Assembly (NCBI RefSeq): GCF_030160455.1
Contig: NZ_BSOJ01000032.1
Coordinates: forward strand, 1-64,000
Origin: Limnobacter litoralis
GTDB taxonomy: Bacteria > Pseudomonadota > Gammaproteobacteria > Burkholderiales > Burkholderiaceae_B
Direction of reading: 5' to 3'
DNA length: 64,000 nt
Part shown: positions 50,057-58,633 of the stretch, piece by piece
How the letters are laid out: each line of letters begins with the position of its first letter
How positions within the stretch are numbered: the first letter of the stretch is position 1
The notes under the pieces: model-generated
Databases searched by the model: none
What the model saw: only the letters and a program-made list of their open reading frames with translations
Told to the model about the DNA's origin: nothing
Position numbers and translations under genes: made by a program

Positions 50057-50891
50057 ATACAAAACAACGCAGTCCCCGTCGTGTTGATTCTGGACGATGA
50101 ACCCAATGTGGTCAGCGCCATCAAGCGCACTTTGCGTTCTGAGGCTTACGTTGTGCACACCAGCACAGACCCGGTTGAGGCGCTCGAAATGGTCAAGCAA
50201 CTCAGGCCGATTGCGGTGCTCAGTGACATGCGGATGCCCGGCATGGATGGCCGGGCACAGCCGCCGTGTGGCCGAACTGGCCCGTGCGCTGGCGCTGGAG
50301 TTGAAGTTACCCGAGGCGGAAGCCCAAGACATCTACGTGGCGGGCCTTTTGCACGACATCGGCAAAATCGGTTTGAGTGAACGCGTGTTGGCGACACCCT
50401 ACGCGCAGCTGGATGGTGCCAGCCGGCACGCCATGATGAAGCATTGTCAGAAGGGGCAGATTGCGCTGATGGCCCTGTCTGAGCTTCACCACGTGGCGCA
50501 GTATGTAGCCAGTCATCACGAGCGGATGGACGGCATGGGCTACCCTGACGGACTGATTGCCGGCGACATTGCGCGAGGTGCCCGGGTGTTGGCGGTGGCA
50601 GAAGATGTAGACGAGTTGCAGATGGGTTTACTGACTGGTCAGAAAATGGACATTCAGCAGGCCATTCCCCAGAGCGACGAGGTGTTGCTGGACAGCCAGC
50701 GGGTGGTGACCGGGCAGGTGGTCAGTCGTGATTTGTACAGCCCTGAGGGCCTTTTGCTGCTGGCCAAGGGTGGGCAGATCAGCTCGCGGCTTGTGCAGCA
50801 CCTTCGTGGCCTGCATGAACGCGAAAAGGTCACATTCAAGGTGTATTGTGAGGCTAGGCATACATCTGTTAATCCCGCTGTGTCGTTATAA
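50057..50891 (+). pseudogene. response regulator / HD-GYP c-di-GMP phosphodiesterase, frameshifted by internal deletion
   Basis: The receiver half is read in one frame: VVLILDDEPNVVSAIKRTLR with the phosphoacceptor Asp in VLSDMRMPGMDG. At about 50245-50255 the sequence passes straight to GHSRRVAELARALALEL, the start of an HD-GYP domain, in a different frame. The second half of the receiver and the linker, around 100 residues, are absent. The HD-GYP part keeps LLHDIGKIG and HHERMDGMGYPDGL. The expected start codon after the ribosome site GGGGAGG (50044-50050) reads ATA, not ATG. An internal ATG at 50247 could still start an HD-GYP-only product. Likely a recent pseudogene. Confidence 0.7.
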
Positions 50892-50929
50892 GATCAGAGG
50901 CACTTACTCCAAAACATGAAGTTTTTCGA

Positions 50930-51451
50930 ATGAACCCACCTGACAATGCAAGCATCGAACAACGCGGCTGGTTTTCCCGACGGGCTGCGCACGTGCGTGC
51001 ATGGCTGGGGCAGGGGCCTGCATTGATTGAAAAGACGCCCGGTTTGCGCTGGCTGGGGCCCAAGCTCAGTCACCCCGATTTCTGGAAAATGAGCCGCACC
51101 AACCTGGCCAAAGGGGCCGCAGTGGGTGTGTTTTTCGGGTTGACGCTGCCTTTTGGACACACGCCTTTTGTGATGCTGGCCTGCGCCGCGTTGCGAGCCT
51201 ACATTCCTGCAGCGGTATTGGCTACCTTTGTGAATACGCCCCTGACTTTGCCCCTGATTTATTGGGCTTCTTTCAAGTGTGGTGACGCCTTGTTTGTGGC
51301 CAGCGCGCTGCCCGTTCCGGATGGCATTTCATCGGTGCTGGCACTCACCTTTTGCGGCTCTTTCGTGTTGGGTGTGGGTTTTGCCTTGCTGACCTACTTG
51401 GCCTGTTACTTTGGGTACAAGCATGTGTCTGGGGCGCTCTCAAAGCCCTAA
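50930..51451 (+). CDS. DUF2062 membrane protein
   Basis: A 173-residue membrane protein of the DUF2062 family: SRTNLAKGAAVGVFFGLTLPFGHTP is characteristic, with three hydrophobic helices after it and NTPLTLPLIYW between. Function unknown; in proteobacteria the gene is widespread and often near envelope or DNA-uptake genes. The start ATG follows the HD-GYP stop by about 40 bp. The gene is intact, in contrast to its upstream neighbours. Confidence 0.87.
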   Translation: MNPPDNASIEQRGWFSRRAAHVRAWLGQGPALIEKTPGLRWLGPKLSHPDFWKMSRTNLAKGAAVGVFFGLTLPFGHTPFVMLACAALRAYIPAAVLATFVNTPLTLPLIYWASFKCGDALFVASALPVPDGISSVLALTFCGSFVLGVGFALLTYLACYFGYKHVSGALSKP

Positions 51452-51550
51452 TTTTTGCCGATCGCGCTCCTGCTTGTTGCGTGCAGACACGCAGTACCTG
51501 ACTCAGCGGCTCGGGATCACCAGAACAAGAGGTTTGATTTGGGATTTCAT
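51440..51550 (-). pseudogene. tiny ORF interrupted by an in-frame TGA
   Basis: From ATG 51550 the minus strand encodes MKSQIKPLVLVIPSR, TGA at 51505-51503, then in the same frame VRYCVSARNKQERDRQKLGL and a final TGA. Both halves have plausible codon use and the upstream CAGG is spaced like a ribosome site. This may be a broken 36-residue gene. It overlaps the DUF2062 3' end. No family recognised; support is weak. Confidence 0.25.
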
Positions 51551-51579
51551 GATTTGTTACCTGTTCGGACGCTCGAAGA

Positions 51580-51795
51580 CTAACTGCCTTCTATGTATAA
51601 GCCCGTTAAGAGGCCCGAATTTTGCGCCTGATGGAACTGTTTAAGCAGACCGAACATAGTCTGCAGGTAACACTGCCGTTGTGGCACTGACCAGTTTTGA
51701 GTATCCAGCATTTCCATGAATTGCATGGCGGTGGCTGACACCATGAACTGAAGGTCGGCTTGCGCATTTCCAAATATCCACTGTGCGGTTCGCAT
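51580..51795 (-). CDS. hypothetical 71-residue protein
   Basis: From ATG 51795 with a strong GAGGGGGGAAA upstream the ORF encodes a small helical, glutamine- and methionine-rich protein (MRTAQWIFGNAQADLQFMVS start). It has no signal peptide and no membrane helix. The pattern is somewhat phasin-like, and the region upstream on the same strand contains repeated TTTGCAAA elements, but neither is enough to assign polyhydroxyalkanoate binding. The reading frame extends to 51990 without a site. Confidence 0.5.
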   Translation of the reverse strand: MRTAQWIFGNAQADLQFMVSATAMQFMEMLDTQNWSVPQRQCYLQTMFGLLKQFHQAQNSGLLTGLYIEGS

Positions 51796-51976
51796 GGCGA
51801 TTTCCCCCCTCGATCGGACTGGCGTATTGCGATGCTTGAAGGTAAGGGCAGGGCTGGAAATCAGGCGGATTTTGTAACAAACTGCAATCTCTTTGCAAAA
51901 TGTAAAATTTAACAATTTGCAAAACAATTTTGTGACGTCACTGGAATAATGAACGCTCAGCCCCGTGGAGCATGCG

Positions 51977-52256
51977 ATGAGCGAGTCCAAATACTCTTTT
52001 TTCCCCGAGACCGGTTTGCCTGTCCGGTTTAAAAAGACTTTTGATCTGGCCCATGGCTTTGCAGTTCAACGTCGATGGCAAGCTGCATCAGGAATACATC
52101 GATCACTTGGACAAACCCTTGATTGAGGTGCTGCACCCGCAGGGCAGCCCCTTAAAAACCCGGGCGCAGTACATCTGCAAATGGGCCAGCCGAGTGCTGT
52201 ACGAGCGCCAGGTTAACCACTACGGTTTGATGCCAGCGTCCGCTGAAATGTTGTAA
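51977..52256 (+). pseudogene. split ORF with probable one-base frameshift
   Basis: ATG 51977 opens a 49-codon frame (MSESKYSFFPETGLPVRFKK start) that ends at 52126. From about 52053 a second frame reads ALQFNVDGKLHQEYIDHLDK and continues to 52256. A single-base shift near GCAGTTCAAC would join them into a roughly 93-residue protein. No family was recognised. The end overlaps the convergent dehydrogenase by 37 bp. Confidence 0.35.
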
Positions 52257-53104
52257 GCGGCACCCGTCCAGTCCCACTCACCACGGCCATTGGCCACCGC
52301 GGTTTGAAACCGTGCCTGCATCAACTGGGCCAGTGGCATGGCCATGCCGGCCTCGGCAGCCGTTTGCAACACGAGGTTGGCGTCTTTCAATCCCAATTCG
52401 AGCTTGAAGCGGGCAGGCTCGTACCCTTGCTCGGCGATTTGCTTGCCGTAGTTGGCCACAATCGGTGCCGGAAAAATGGACTGGCTGAGAATGTCAATGA
52501 ACAACTGCCGGGGCATCCCGTTTTTCTCGCACAGGGTGAGCGCCTCGCCCATGCTTTCGATCAAGCCCATGATCATGAAATTGCCGCACAGCTTGATCAC
52601 ATTGGCCAATCGTGGCTCGTCGCCCAGCTCGAACGTTTTTTGCCCCATGGCTGCCAGATAAGGCGCTGCCAGTTCTCGCGCTGCAGCAGGGCCTGCACTC
52701 AATATAAACAGCATTTTTGCAGCAGCGGCATCGGGCCGACCAAACACGGGTGCCGCCAGGTAATGGGCGCCCCTAGCCTGGTGAGCTGCGCGAAGTTTTT
52801 CGCTGGTTTCAGCGGCAACCGTGCTCATGGACACATGGACTGCGTCGTTGCTCAAAACACTGGCAAATCCGTGTTCACCCAGGGTGACCTCTTCAAGCAC
52901 ACTGTCTTTCGACACCATCGTAATAACGATTTGCTGGCCCTGTGCTGCTTGTGAGGGGCTGTCTGCCCAGCGTGCACCTTGGGCGATCAAGCCATCGGCG
53001 CGTGATTTTGTGCGGTTCCAGACGGTTAGATCAACCCCTGCTTTCAAGAGGTTTTCTGCCATGGGCAAACCCATGCTGCCCAATCCGATAAATGCTGCTT
53101 TCAT
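52220..53104 (-). CDS. 3-hydroxyisobutyrate dehydrogenase-family NAD(P)-dependent oxidoreductase
   Basis: A 294-residue beta-hydroxyacid dehydrogenase. The N-terminal NAD(P) motif is FIGLGSMGLPMAENLLKAG with NRTKSRADGL after it, where the Arg-Thr-Lys suggests NADPH preference as in GLYR1/succinic semialdehyde reductases. The catalytic lysine region is KLCGNFMIMGLIESMGEA (Lys in VIKLCGN). The substrate is unknown: 3-hydroxyisobutyrate, tartronate semialdehyde and glyoxylate are all possible. All motifs are intact. Confidence 0.92.
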   Translation of the reverse strand: MKAAFIGLGSMGLPMAENLLKAGVDLTVWNRTKSRADGLIAQGARWADSPSQAAQGQQIVITMVSKDSVLEEVTLGEHGFASVLSNDAVHVSMSTVAAETSEKLRAAHQARGAHYLAAPVFGRPDAAAAKMLFILSAGPAAARELAAPYLAAMGQKTFELGDEPRLANVIKLCGNFMIMGLIESMGEALTLCEKNGMPRQLFIDILSQSIFPAPIVANYGKQIAEQGYEPARFKLELGLKDANLVLQTAAEAGMAMPLAQLMQARFQTAVANGRGEWDWTGAAYNISADAGIKP

Positions 53105-53122
53105 GGTGGTACTGCTCCTTGA

Positions 53123-54211
53123 TTATTCACCGAGGTAATGTTTCAGAACATCTTGCCAGTCATCCTGGCCGATGGTCTGAAGCAATTCTAGATTCAAACG
53201 CTCTCTCAATTTGCTGCCTGCGGGCAATGCAACGCCATAGTCTTCACGGCGGAGAATATCGGGCAGCACCTGCACTTGGCCTTTGAACGCTGTGTTGCCC
53301 AGGTATTGCATCAGCGGTGCATCGTAGACCACTGCGTCGGTCTTGTTGTTCACCAGGGCCTGCATGGCCTCGTTCAAATTGTCGGTGGGCTTGAAGCGAA
53401 TGGATTCATGGGTCAAAAATTCGGAGGCTGACGAGTGTTTGACCGCCATGACCCGAACGTGTTGCAGGTCATCCAGCCCATGCACTTTGGTGGACAATTG
53501 ATTCACGGTCAGGCTGGTGGCAATGGCCGCTGTAAAGCTTGAAATCAGGATGATGGCCGCAAACATCCAGATCAAACCGATGATTCGCCCCAGCAACGTA
53601 ACGGGTGCCTTGTCACCGTAGCCCACGGTGGTCATGGTGACGGCGGCCCACCAAAAACTGGCGCCCAAGCCTTGCGCGGGCGTGCCACCAAATTGCTCCG
53701 CATTTTTCTTTCTTTCCGCCAACCACAACAACAGGCCCACCAGCAACAACAGCGCAGCCAGCCCTGAAATGGCGTACAGGAACTCGCTGGAAAACAGGCG
53801 GCGAATGGTGGCCCACAGGCCTGTTTGCGCGCTGGTGGTGGCAATCGCCAGGCCAGTGGTGTAGTAGGGATGACTAAAATCAATGACCTTTTCGCGTTTG
53901 GGCGTAATGGTCAGTGCGGCGATGGACGCATCCAGTGAGCCATCTTGAAGCCCGGTGATCAGACCCGCCAGGTCGCGCTTCTCGAAGCGGTATTGCAGAC
54001 CCATGTCTTTGGCCATTTTTTTCCAAAGGTCGATGCTGATGCCCGTTAATTCGCCGTCGGCATTTTGCATTACAAAGGGTGGGGCTATTTTGGTGCCGAT
54101 GACCATGGTGTTGTTTTGGGCCTGGCTGGTGCTGCAAAACAGCAGAAGGAGGGATGTGAGGGCTGAAATAAACAGGCTGCGGGGGGTGTTGTATGACTTT
54201 GCGAAGGTCAC
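53123..54211 (-). CDS. GluR0-like prokaryotic ionotropic glutamate receptor (ligand-gated K+ channel)
   Basis: A 362-residue protein with a signal peptide (cut near SQAQ, residue 31), then a periplasmic ligand-binding lobe S1 (MVIGTKIAPPFVMQ to about 130), a membrane helix (about 144-164), a pore loop with the K+ filter TVGYGD at 195-200, a second membrane helix (about 207-228) and lobe S2 (VHGLDDLQHVRV onward). The second helix ends in SSFTAAIATSLT (224-235), which resembles the SYTANLAAF motif of animal glutamate receptors. This is the S1-M1-P-M2-S2 layout of Synechocystis GluR0. Ligand is not identifiable; likely an amino acid. It stands alone. Confidence 0.9.
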   Translation of the reverse strand: MTFAKSYNTPRSLFISALTSLLLLFCSTSQAQNNTMVIGTKIAPPFVMQNADGELTGISIDLWKKMAKDMGLQYRFEKRDLAGLITGLQDGSLDASIAALTITPKREKVIDFSHPYYTTGLAIATTSAQTGLWATIRRLFSSEFLYAISGLAALLLLVGLLLWLAERKKNAEQFGGTPAQGLGASFWWAAVTMTTVGYGDKAPVTLLGRIIGLIWMFAAIILISSFTAAIATSLTVNQLSTKVHGLDDLQHVRVMAVKHSSASEFLTHESIRFKPTDNLNEAMQALVNNKTDAVVYDAPLMQYLGNTAFKGQVQVLPDILRREDYGVALPAGSKLRERLNLELLQTIGQDDWQDVLKHYLGE

Positions 54212-54263
54212 GCGGGCTCCTTGTAAAAAACGATGAAATAGGCCCCAGCATACCGCGTGCAGC

Positions 54264-55103
54264 TCAGATGGCCAAAACCTCGCCCATTTTCAGGGGTGAT
54301 CCAAGGGCCAAGCCGCCCCCTAATTGAAGTGGCTTTTCGCTGATGACAATGACGGTGGACCCATGTTCAAACCAGCCAATTTCCTGGCCCGCTTCCACCT
54401 GGGTATTCAGCGCAATGTGTTTGTCACCCGTGTAGTTCTGGCTGAAAGTGCAGCCCGCAGCGTGCAGTTGGATACCGCCCACAAGGACGGCCGCCACTGG
54501 AATGATCAACAGCTTGTCACCGTTGGTGTGCACGGCTTGAATGACCAGCCGTTCATTGCGGCAGAACAGACCGGCAATTCGTTTTAAGGCGGGTGGGTTG
54601 ATGTTGAACTGATCGCCGTGCAGCCAGTGAACCTGTTGCAACTGCCCCGTGTGTGGCGCATGCAAGCGATGGTACTGGTGGGGTTTGATGCGAATGGTGG
54701 CGTAACAGCCCCCTTCGAATTGGGCGGCCAACGTGCGGTTTTGCAGCAATTCAGACAGGGCATAGCTGGAGCCTTTGATCTGCAGTGCAAACCCCTGCCG
54801 AACATACCCAAACGCGCCCAACGTGCCATCGCAAGGGCTGACCAGTGTGGCCTTGGCAACGGGGCGGCTGCCTGGCCTCAAGCCACGAGTGAAGCAGTCG
54901 TGTATCGACTTGAATTTTGCTTGTTCACTGTCGGAGAGGTCCATGCGCGACGTCTTTTTCCACACCCACAGGGCAGGGTGAACAAACCAGGGGTGCTCAA
55001 TGCGGCTGATGCTTCTCATCAAGCGGCTTGCGGCCAGTCTGGGCAAGCGGTTGCAAATTGCGAAATTCAGTGTTTCGGCCAAGCTCAAAGTGCGCAAGTT
55101 CAT
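54264..55103 (-). CDS. psd: phosphatidylserine decarboxylase
   Basis: A 279-residue proenzyme making phosphatidylethanolamine. The self-cleavage site is in WFEHGSTVIV, where the serine of GST becomes the pyruvoyl group. Other conserved blocks are VSPCDGTLG, with the Asp of the catalytic triad, and RIKPHQYHRLHAP with its histidine. The N-terminal 60 residues are amphipathic and probably associate with the membrane. It is divergent from the anchored aminotransferase gene 54 bp away. No phosphatidylserine synthase gene is in the window. Confidence 0.93.
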   Translation of the reverse strand: MNLRTLSLAETLNFAICNRLPRLAASRLMRSISRIEHPWFVHPALWVWKKTSRMDLSDSEQAKFKSIHDCFTRGLRPGSRPVAKATLVSPCDGTLGAFGYVRQGFALQIKGSSYALSELLQNRTLAAQFEGGCYATIRIKPHQYHRLHAPHTGQLQQVHWLHGDQFNINPPALKRIAGLFCRNERLVIQAVHTNGDKLLIIPVAAVLVGGIQLHAAGCTFSQNYTGDKHIALNTQVEAGQEIGWFEHGSTVIVISEKPLQLGGGLALGSPLKMGEVLAI

Positions 55104-55157
55104 AGCCCTGTCATGTCAATGTTGCAATCTTAGGGTTTTGATTTTTCACTTTTGTGT

Positions 55158-56891
55158 ATGAGCAACATGTGGCTTGGCTTGGCTTGGGCTTTGGGTTTGA
55201 GTGTCTCTTTTTGGCTGGTCTGGAAGGGGGCGTGGCGTTTGCAGTTGTCCATGGCCAAACAGCCGGTTGCCGCTGGTCACGCCAAAATGGCCCGCCTGTT
55301 CTCGCGGTGGGTGCCCATGTACCAATTGGAGGGCGAGCAATTTTTTACCGCCGACAAACCCGCTGACGCGGTCAAGTTGCGTCGCCAGCAAGGTTTTCGT
55401 CGACTTGCGGATCAGCTTGCGCAAATGCACCCCAACGGTCAGATCAGCGAGCAGGCTCAAGCTGCCCGTGAATTGGTGTCTGACGTGGAGTTTGTCAGCC
55501 TGTATCGGGTGCCTTTTCAGTATCGCAATCAGATCGCTTCCAGTTTCAAACTGCCGTATGGGGTCAGCAAGACGGCGGGTAACACACTGTGGGACGCGCA
55601 GGGCAATGCGTTTATGGATTTGACTGGCGCATACGGGTGCAACGTATTGGGCTACGACGCCTACAAAGGCATGATTCGCGACGCGGTTGAGAAGGCCGAT
55701 GCCATTGGGCCGGTTTTAGGGCCCTACAGCAACGCGGTGGTGGACAACGCCCGCAGGCTTTGTGAGATCTCGCACATGGATGAGGTGTCGTTTCACATGA
55801 GCGGCACCGAGGCCGTCATGCAGGCGGTTCGCCTGGCCCAATACCACACTGGAAAGCGCAAAATTGTGCGGTTCGCCGGTGCTTATCACGGTTGGTGGGG
55901 TGAGGTACAACCCGGTGTTGGCAACCCGGTGGGCGCGCGCCATACACTGACCCTCAAAGAGATGGGCGAACAAAGCCTTCGCGTGTTGGCACACCGCCGC
56001 GATGTGGCCTGCGTGCTGGTCAACCCCTTGCAGGCGCTGCACCCCAATTCCAACGCCCCGGGTGATGGTTCCTTGCTCAGTGCAGCATCCAGAAAGGCGG
56101 GTTACGACAAAGTGGCCTACACGCAGTGGCTGAAGCGCCTTCGCGAGGTGTGCAACAAAAAGGGCATCGTGCTTATATTTGACGAGGTGTTTTTGGGCTT
56201 CCGCCTGGCACGCGGCGGAGCCCAGGCCTACTTTGGCGTTCAGGCCGACATGGTGACGTATGGCAAAACGCTGGGCGGCGGCTTGCCTGTGGGGGTGCTG
56301 TGTGGCAAGCGGGCATTCATGAAGCGTTACAAGGCCAATCAGCCTGCCAACATCTGCTTTGCACGCGGCACGTTCAATGCGCACCCCTACGTCATGCAAA
56401 GCATGAACTGCTTTCTCAATGAAATTGAAAAGCCCCACCATGACGAAATGTACCGTCACATCGATGAGGTCTGGAATGCGCGGGCCGAACGCTTGAATGC
56501 CATGTTAAGCCGTGCCAGTTTGCCGGTCCAGGTTCGCAACATGACGTCAGTCTGGACAATTTTGTACACCGCACCCTCACGTTTTCACTGGATGTTTCAG
56601 TTTTACCTGATCACGCAGGGCCTCATGCTGGGTTGGGTCGGCTCCGGCAGGCTGATTTTCAGCCACACTTTTAGCGATGCAGACATGGACGTTTTTTACG
56701 GGAAATTCATGGATGCCGCCCGCCGCATGAAACAGGATGGTTGGTGGGACCAAGGTGCACAATCCACCTCAGACCAGGCCATTCGCAACAGCCTGGTGAG
56801 GGAATTGATGATTGCCAAGTGGGGTCGGTGGTTGATCAAGTGGCCTGACGCGCCTTCACGTCGTCCATGGGGTCGATCAACTGGCCTTTAA
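55158..56891 (+). CDS. membrane-anchored class III aminotransferase (glutamate-1-semialdehyde aminotransferase-like)
   Basis: A 577-residue protein with one N-terminal membrane helix (WLGLAWALGLSVSFWLVW), a spacer of about 90 residues and a fold-type I PLP domain. Lys370 in TYGKTLGGGLPVG is the PLP lysine; DEVFLGFRLA holds the PLP-ring aspartate. The membrane anchor is unusual for this family, suggesting a lipid or membrane-bound substrate. ATG 55158 is used although no clear ribosome site is seen. Its 3' end overlaps the convergent gene by 56 bp. Substrate unknown. Confidence 0.87.
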   Translation: MSNMWLGLAWALGLSVSFWLVWKGAWRLQLSMAKQPVAAGHAKMARLFSRWVPMYQLEGEQFFTADKPADAVKLRRQQGFRRLADQLAQMHPNGQISEQAQAARELVSDVEFVSLYRVPFQYRNQIASSFKLPYGVSKTAGNTLWDAQGNAFMDLTGAYGCNVLGYDAYKGMIRDAVEKADAIGPVLGPYSNAVVDNARRLCEISHMDEVSFHMSGTEAVMQAVRLAQYHTGKRKIVRFAGAYHGWWGEVQPGVGNPVGARHTLTLKEMGEQSLRVLAHRRDVACVLVNPLQALHPNSNAPGDGSLLSAASRKAGYDKVAYTQWLKRLREVCNKKGIVLIFDEVFLGFRLARGGAQAYFGVQADMVTYGKTLGGGLPVGVLCGKRAFMKRYKANQPANICFARGTFNAHPYVMQSMNCFLNEIEKPHHDEMYRHIDEVWNARAERLNAMLSRASLPVQVRNMTSVWTILYTAPSRFHWMFQFYLITQGLMLGWVGSGRLIFSHTFSDADMDVFYGKFMDAARRMKQDGWWDQGAQSTSDQAIRNSLVRELMIAKWGRWLIKWPDAPSRRPWGRSTGL

Positions 56892-57426
56892 GCAGGTAGA
56901 GGGGCGACTTGTAGTAAAGCAGCACGTCGTGAATGGGGTCAGTCACGATCTTGACCAGCCAGGTCAGCCCGGTTTGAATGTCGCGAATGAAAAAAAGCTG
57001 CAAGGTGCGAAAGGCCAGCCCCCCGAAGCCCAGATACAGCCAGAATTGACCCGCCTTGCGCAGCAATCCATCCGCACCGGGCTCCAGCAACCACAGCGCG
57101 ATGGGAATAGCCACCCAAATGCTGAGCAACACAAGCTTGCGCTTCAGGTTGTAGCCTACCTTGATTTCCTCTTTGTGTTCATGCGTGGCGCGATTCACCT
57201 CGTCGTACGTTTTCGGTTCAAAGAAAAAGTGCCCCATCTGCCGACTGGTCATGGACACCAGCCAGGCCACCAGTGCTGCAGCCACCGGGTCGACCAGCAA
57301 GAGGTAATAGGCGTACAAAAAGGACAGCGCACTGAACAAGTGCAAGCTCTGGTTGATGCGGCTGTGGTGGTAGTAGCGGTGGTCGTCCCAGCGCTGTTCG
57401 TTCAGCTTCAAAAATGAAATTTTCAT
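56836..57426 (-). CDS. Mpo1-like multi-spanning membrane protein
   Basis: A 196-residue protein with four hydrophobic segments. Residues WDDHRYYHHSRINQSLHLFS and MGHFFFEP resemble the H-x-N...H and GHxxFE patterns of the DUF962/Mpo1 family, whose yeast member is a 2-hydroxy fatty acid dioxygenase. The match is partial. ATG 57426 is the most likely start; the open frame continues to 57681 without a site. It lies among lipid-related genes, so acyl-chain chemistry is plausible. Confidence 0.65.
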   Translation of the reverse strand: MKISFLKLNEQRWDDHRYYHHSRINQSLHLFSALSFLYAYYLLLVDPVAAALVAWLVSMTSRQMGHFFFEPKTYDEVNRATHEHKEEIKVGYNLKRKLVLLSIWVAIPIALWLLEPGADGLLRKAGQFWLYLGFGGLAFRTLQLFFIRDIQTGLTWLVKIVTDPIHDVLLYYKSPLYLLKGQLIDPMDDVKARQAT

Positions 57427-57616
57427 GTTGGATGAATAAAAAATGAAGGTTGGAAGCAACCACCCAAGTTGCCACGGCAATATTTCCCGGATATGACGAT
57501 GCGGAATTGTCCCAATGAAATAGAGCCGCTTGTCAGCGTCACGCAAGCGGGCTTTGGCAACAATTAATGATATTTTGGTTTTTATTCTTTTTATGTAACC
57601 TTCTACAGGTGCCGAA

Positions 57617-58633
57617 TTGCCTGAATCCATCAAAAACAAGCGCACCCGGCGCCGCACAGTGGTAGAGCGAGAAGGGGCCAAGCTGGTTGACCAATATTTT
57701 GATCACGTGGGTGAAGGTTACCTGCGCCATGCACCGCACCCCGACATGGACAAGGTGGCCAACTGGCGCCCGAAAATCTGGAGCCTGAACACCCTGAACC
57801 CCTGGTACGGTGGTTTGATGGGGGTGCATCGCAGGCGCAGCGGCGTAGGCAAAGACAAAATTGTGTGGTTGGAGATGGGCAGTGTGGCCAATCCGACCCT
57901 GTTGCTGTTGCATGGTTTTGCAGCCGCCAAAGAGCACTGGCTTCCGCTGATGCCTTTTTTGGCGGGCCATTTCCGTTTGCTGATTCCCGATTTGCCGGGC
58001 TGGGGTGAAAGCGGGTTCAACGCTGAGCGCCATTACGGGCTTGAGGAGCAGACCGAGCGCCTTGCGCACTGGCTGGCCGAGCTGGGTGCAAGCCGGGTGA
58101 ATGTGGTTGGCAATTCCATGGGGGGCGCCATTGCCGGCTTGTTGACAGCCAGACACCCTGAAATCATCAGCAGCCTGGTGCTGATGGACGCCTTGGGTTT
58201 GCCTGGTGAACGTCACACCGATTTTGTGGACGATTTGCTGATGGGCAAAAACCGGCTGGTGCCCAGAGACCCCGCCGGGGTGTTGCGTCTGACGGACGTG
58301 GTGTTCTACAACCGCGCGTTGGCGGCATCGGCTGCCTTTTTTTCGGCCACCGAACTAATTCACCGCCGCGATGTGAACGCCTTTTTGTTTGGTGAAATGG
58401 TCAGTCGCAGGCCCGATTATCACAAGTCCACCTTTGAAGACATCAAGACCCCGGTGCTGGTGATGTGGGGCGAGGAAGACGAGGTGCTACACCCCAGTTG
58501 CGCCTACACCTTCGCACGGCTCATCAAGCGCGCTGAAATGCACATGATCCCTGGGGTTGGCCATCTGCCAATGATCGAAAGCCCCTACGTGTGTGCCAAC
58601 TCCATCAAGGAGTTCGTGCACCGGCACCTCTGA
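57617..58633 (+). CDS. alpha/beta hydrolase
   Basis: A 338-residue alpha/beta hydrolase with an 80-residue N-terminal extension. The oxyanion motif is LLLLHGFAAAKEHW, the nucleophile is Ser167 in GNSMGG, the acid lies in VMWGEEDEVL and the histidine in GVGHLPMIESP. The family includes esterases, lipases and dehalogenases; the substrate is open. TTG start at 57617. It ends just inside the convergent fatty acid hydroxylase gene (29 bp overlap). Confidence 0.9.
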   Translation: MPESIKNKRTRRRTVVEREGAKLVDQYFDHVGEGYLRHAPHPDMDKVANWRPKIWSLNTLNPWYGGLMGVHRRRSGVGKDKIVWLEMGSVANPTLLLLHGFAAAKEHWLPLMPFLAGHFRLLIPDLPGWGESGFNAERHYGLEEQTERLAHWLAELGASRVNVVGNSMGGAIAGLLTARHPEIISSLVLMDALGLPGERHTDFVDDLLMGKNRLVPRDPAGVLRLTDVVFYNRALAASAAFFSATELIHRRDVNAFLFGEMVSRRPDYHKSTFEDIKTPVLVMWGEEDEVLHPSCAYTFARLIKRAEMHMIPGVGHLPMIESPYVCANSIKEFVHRHL

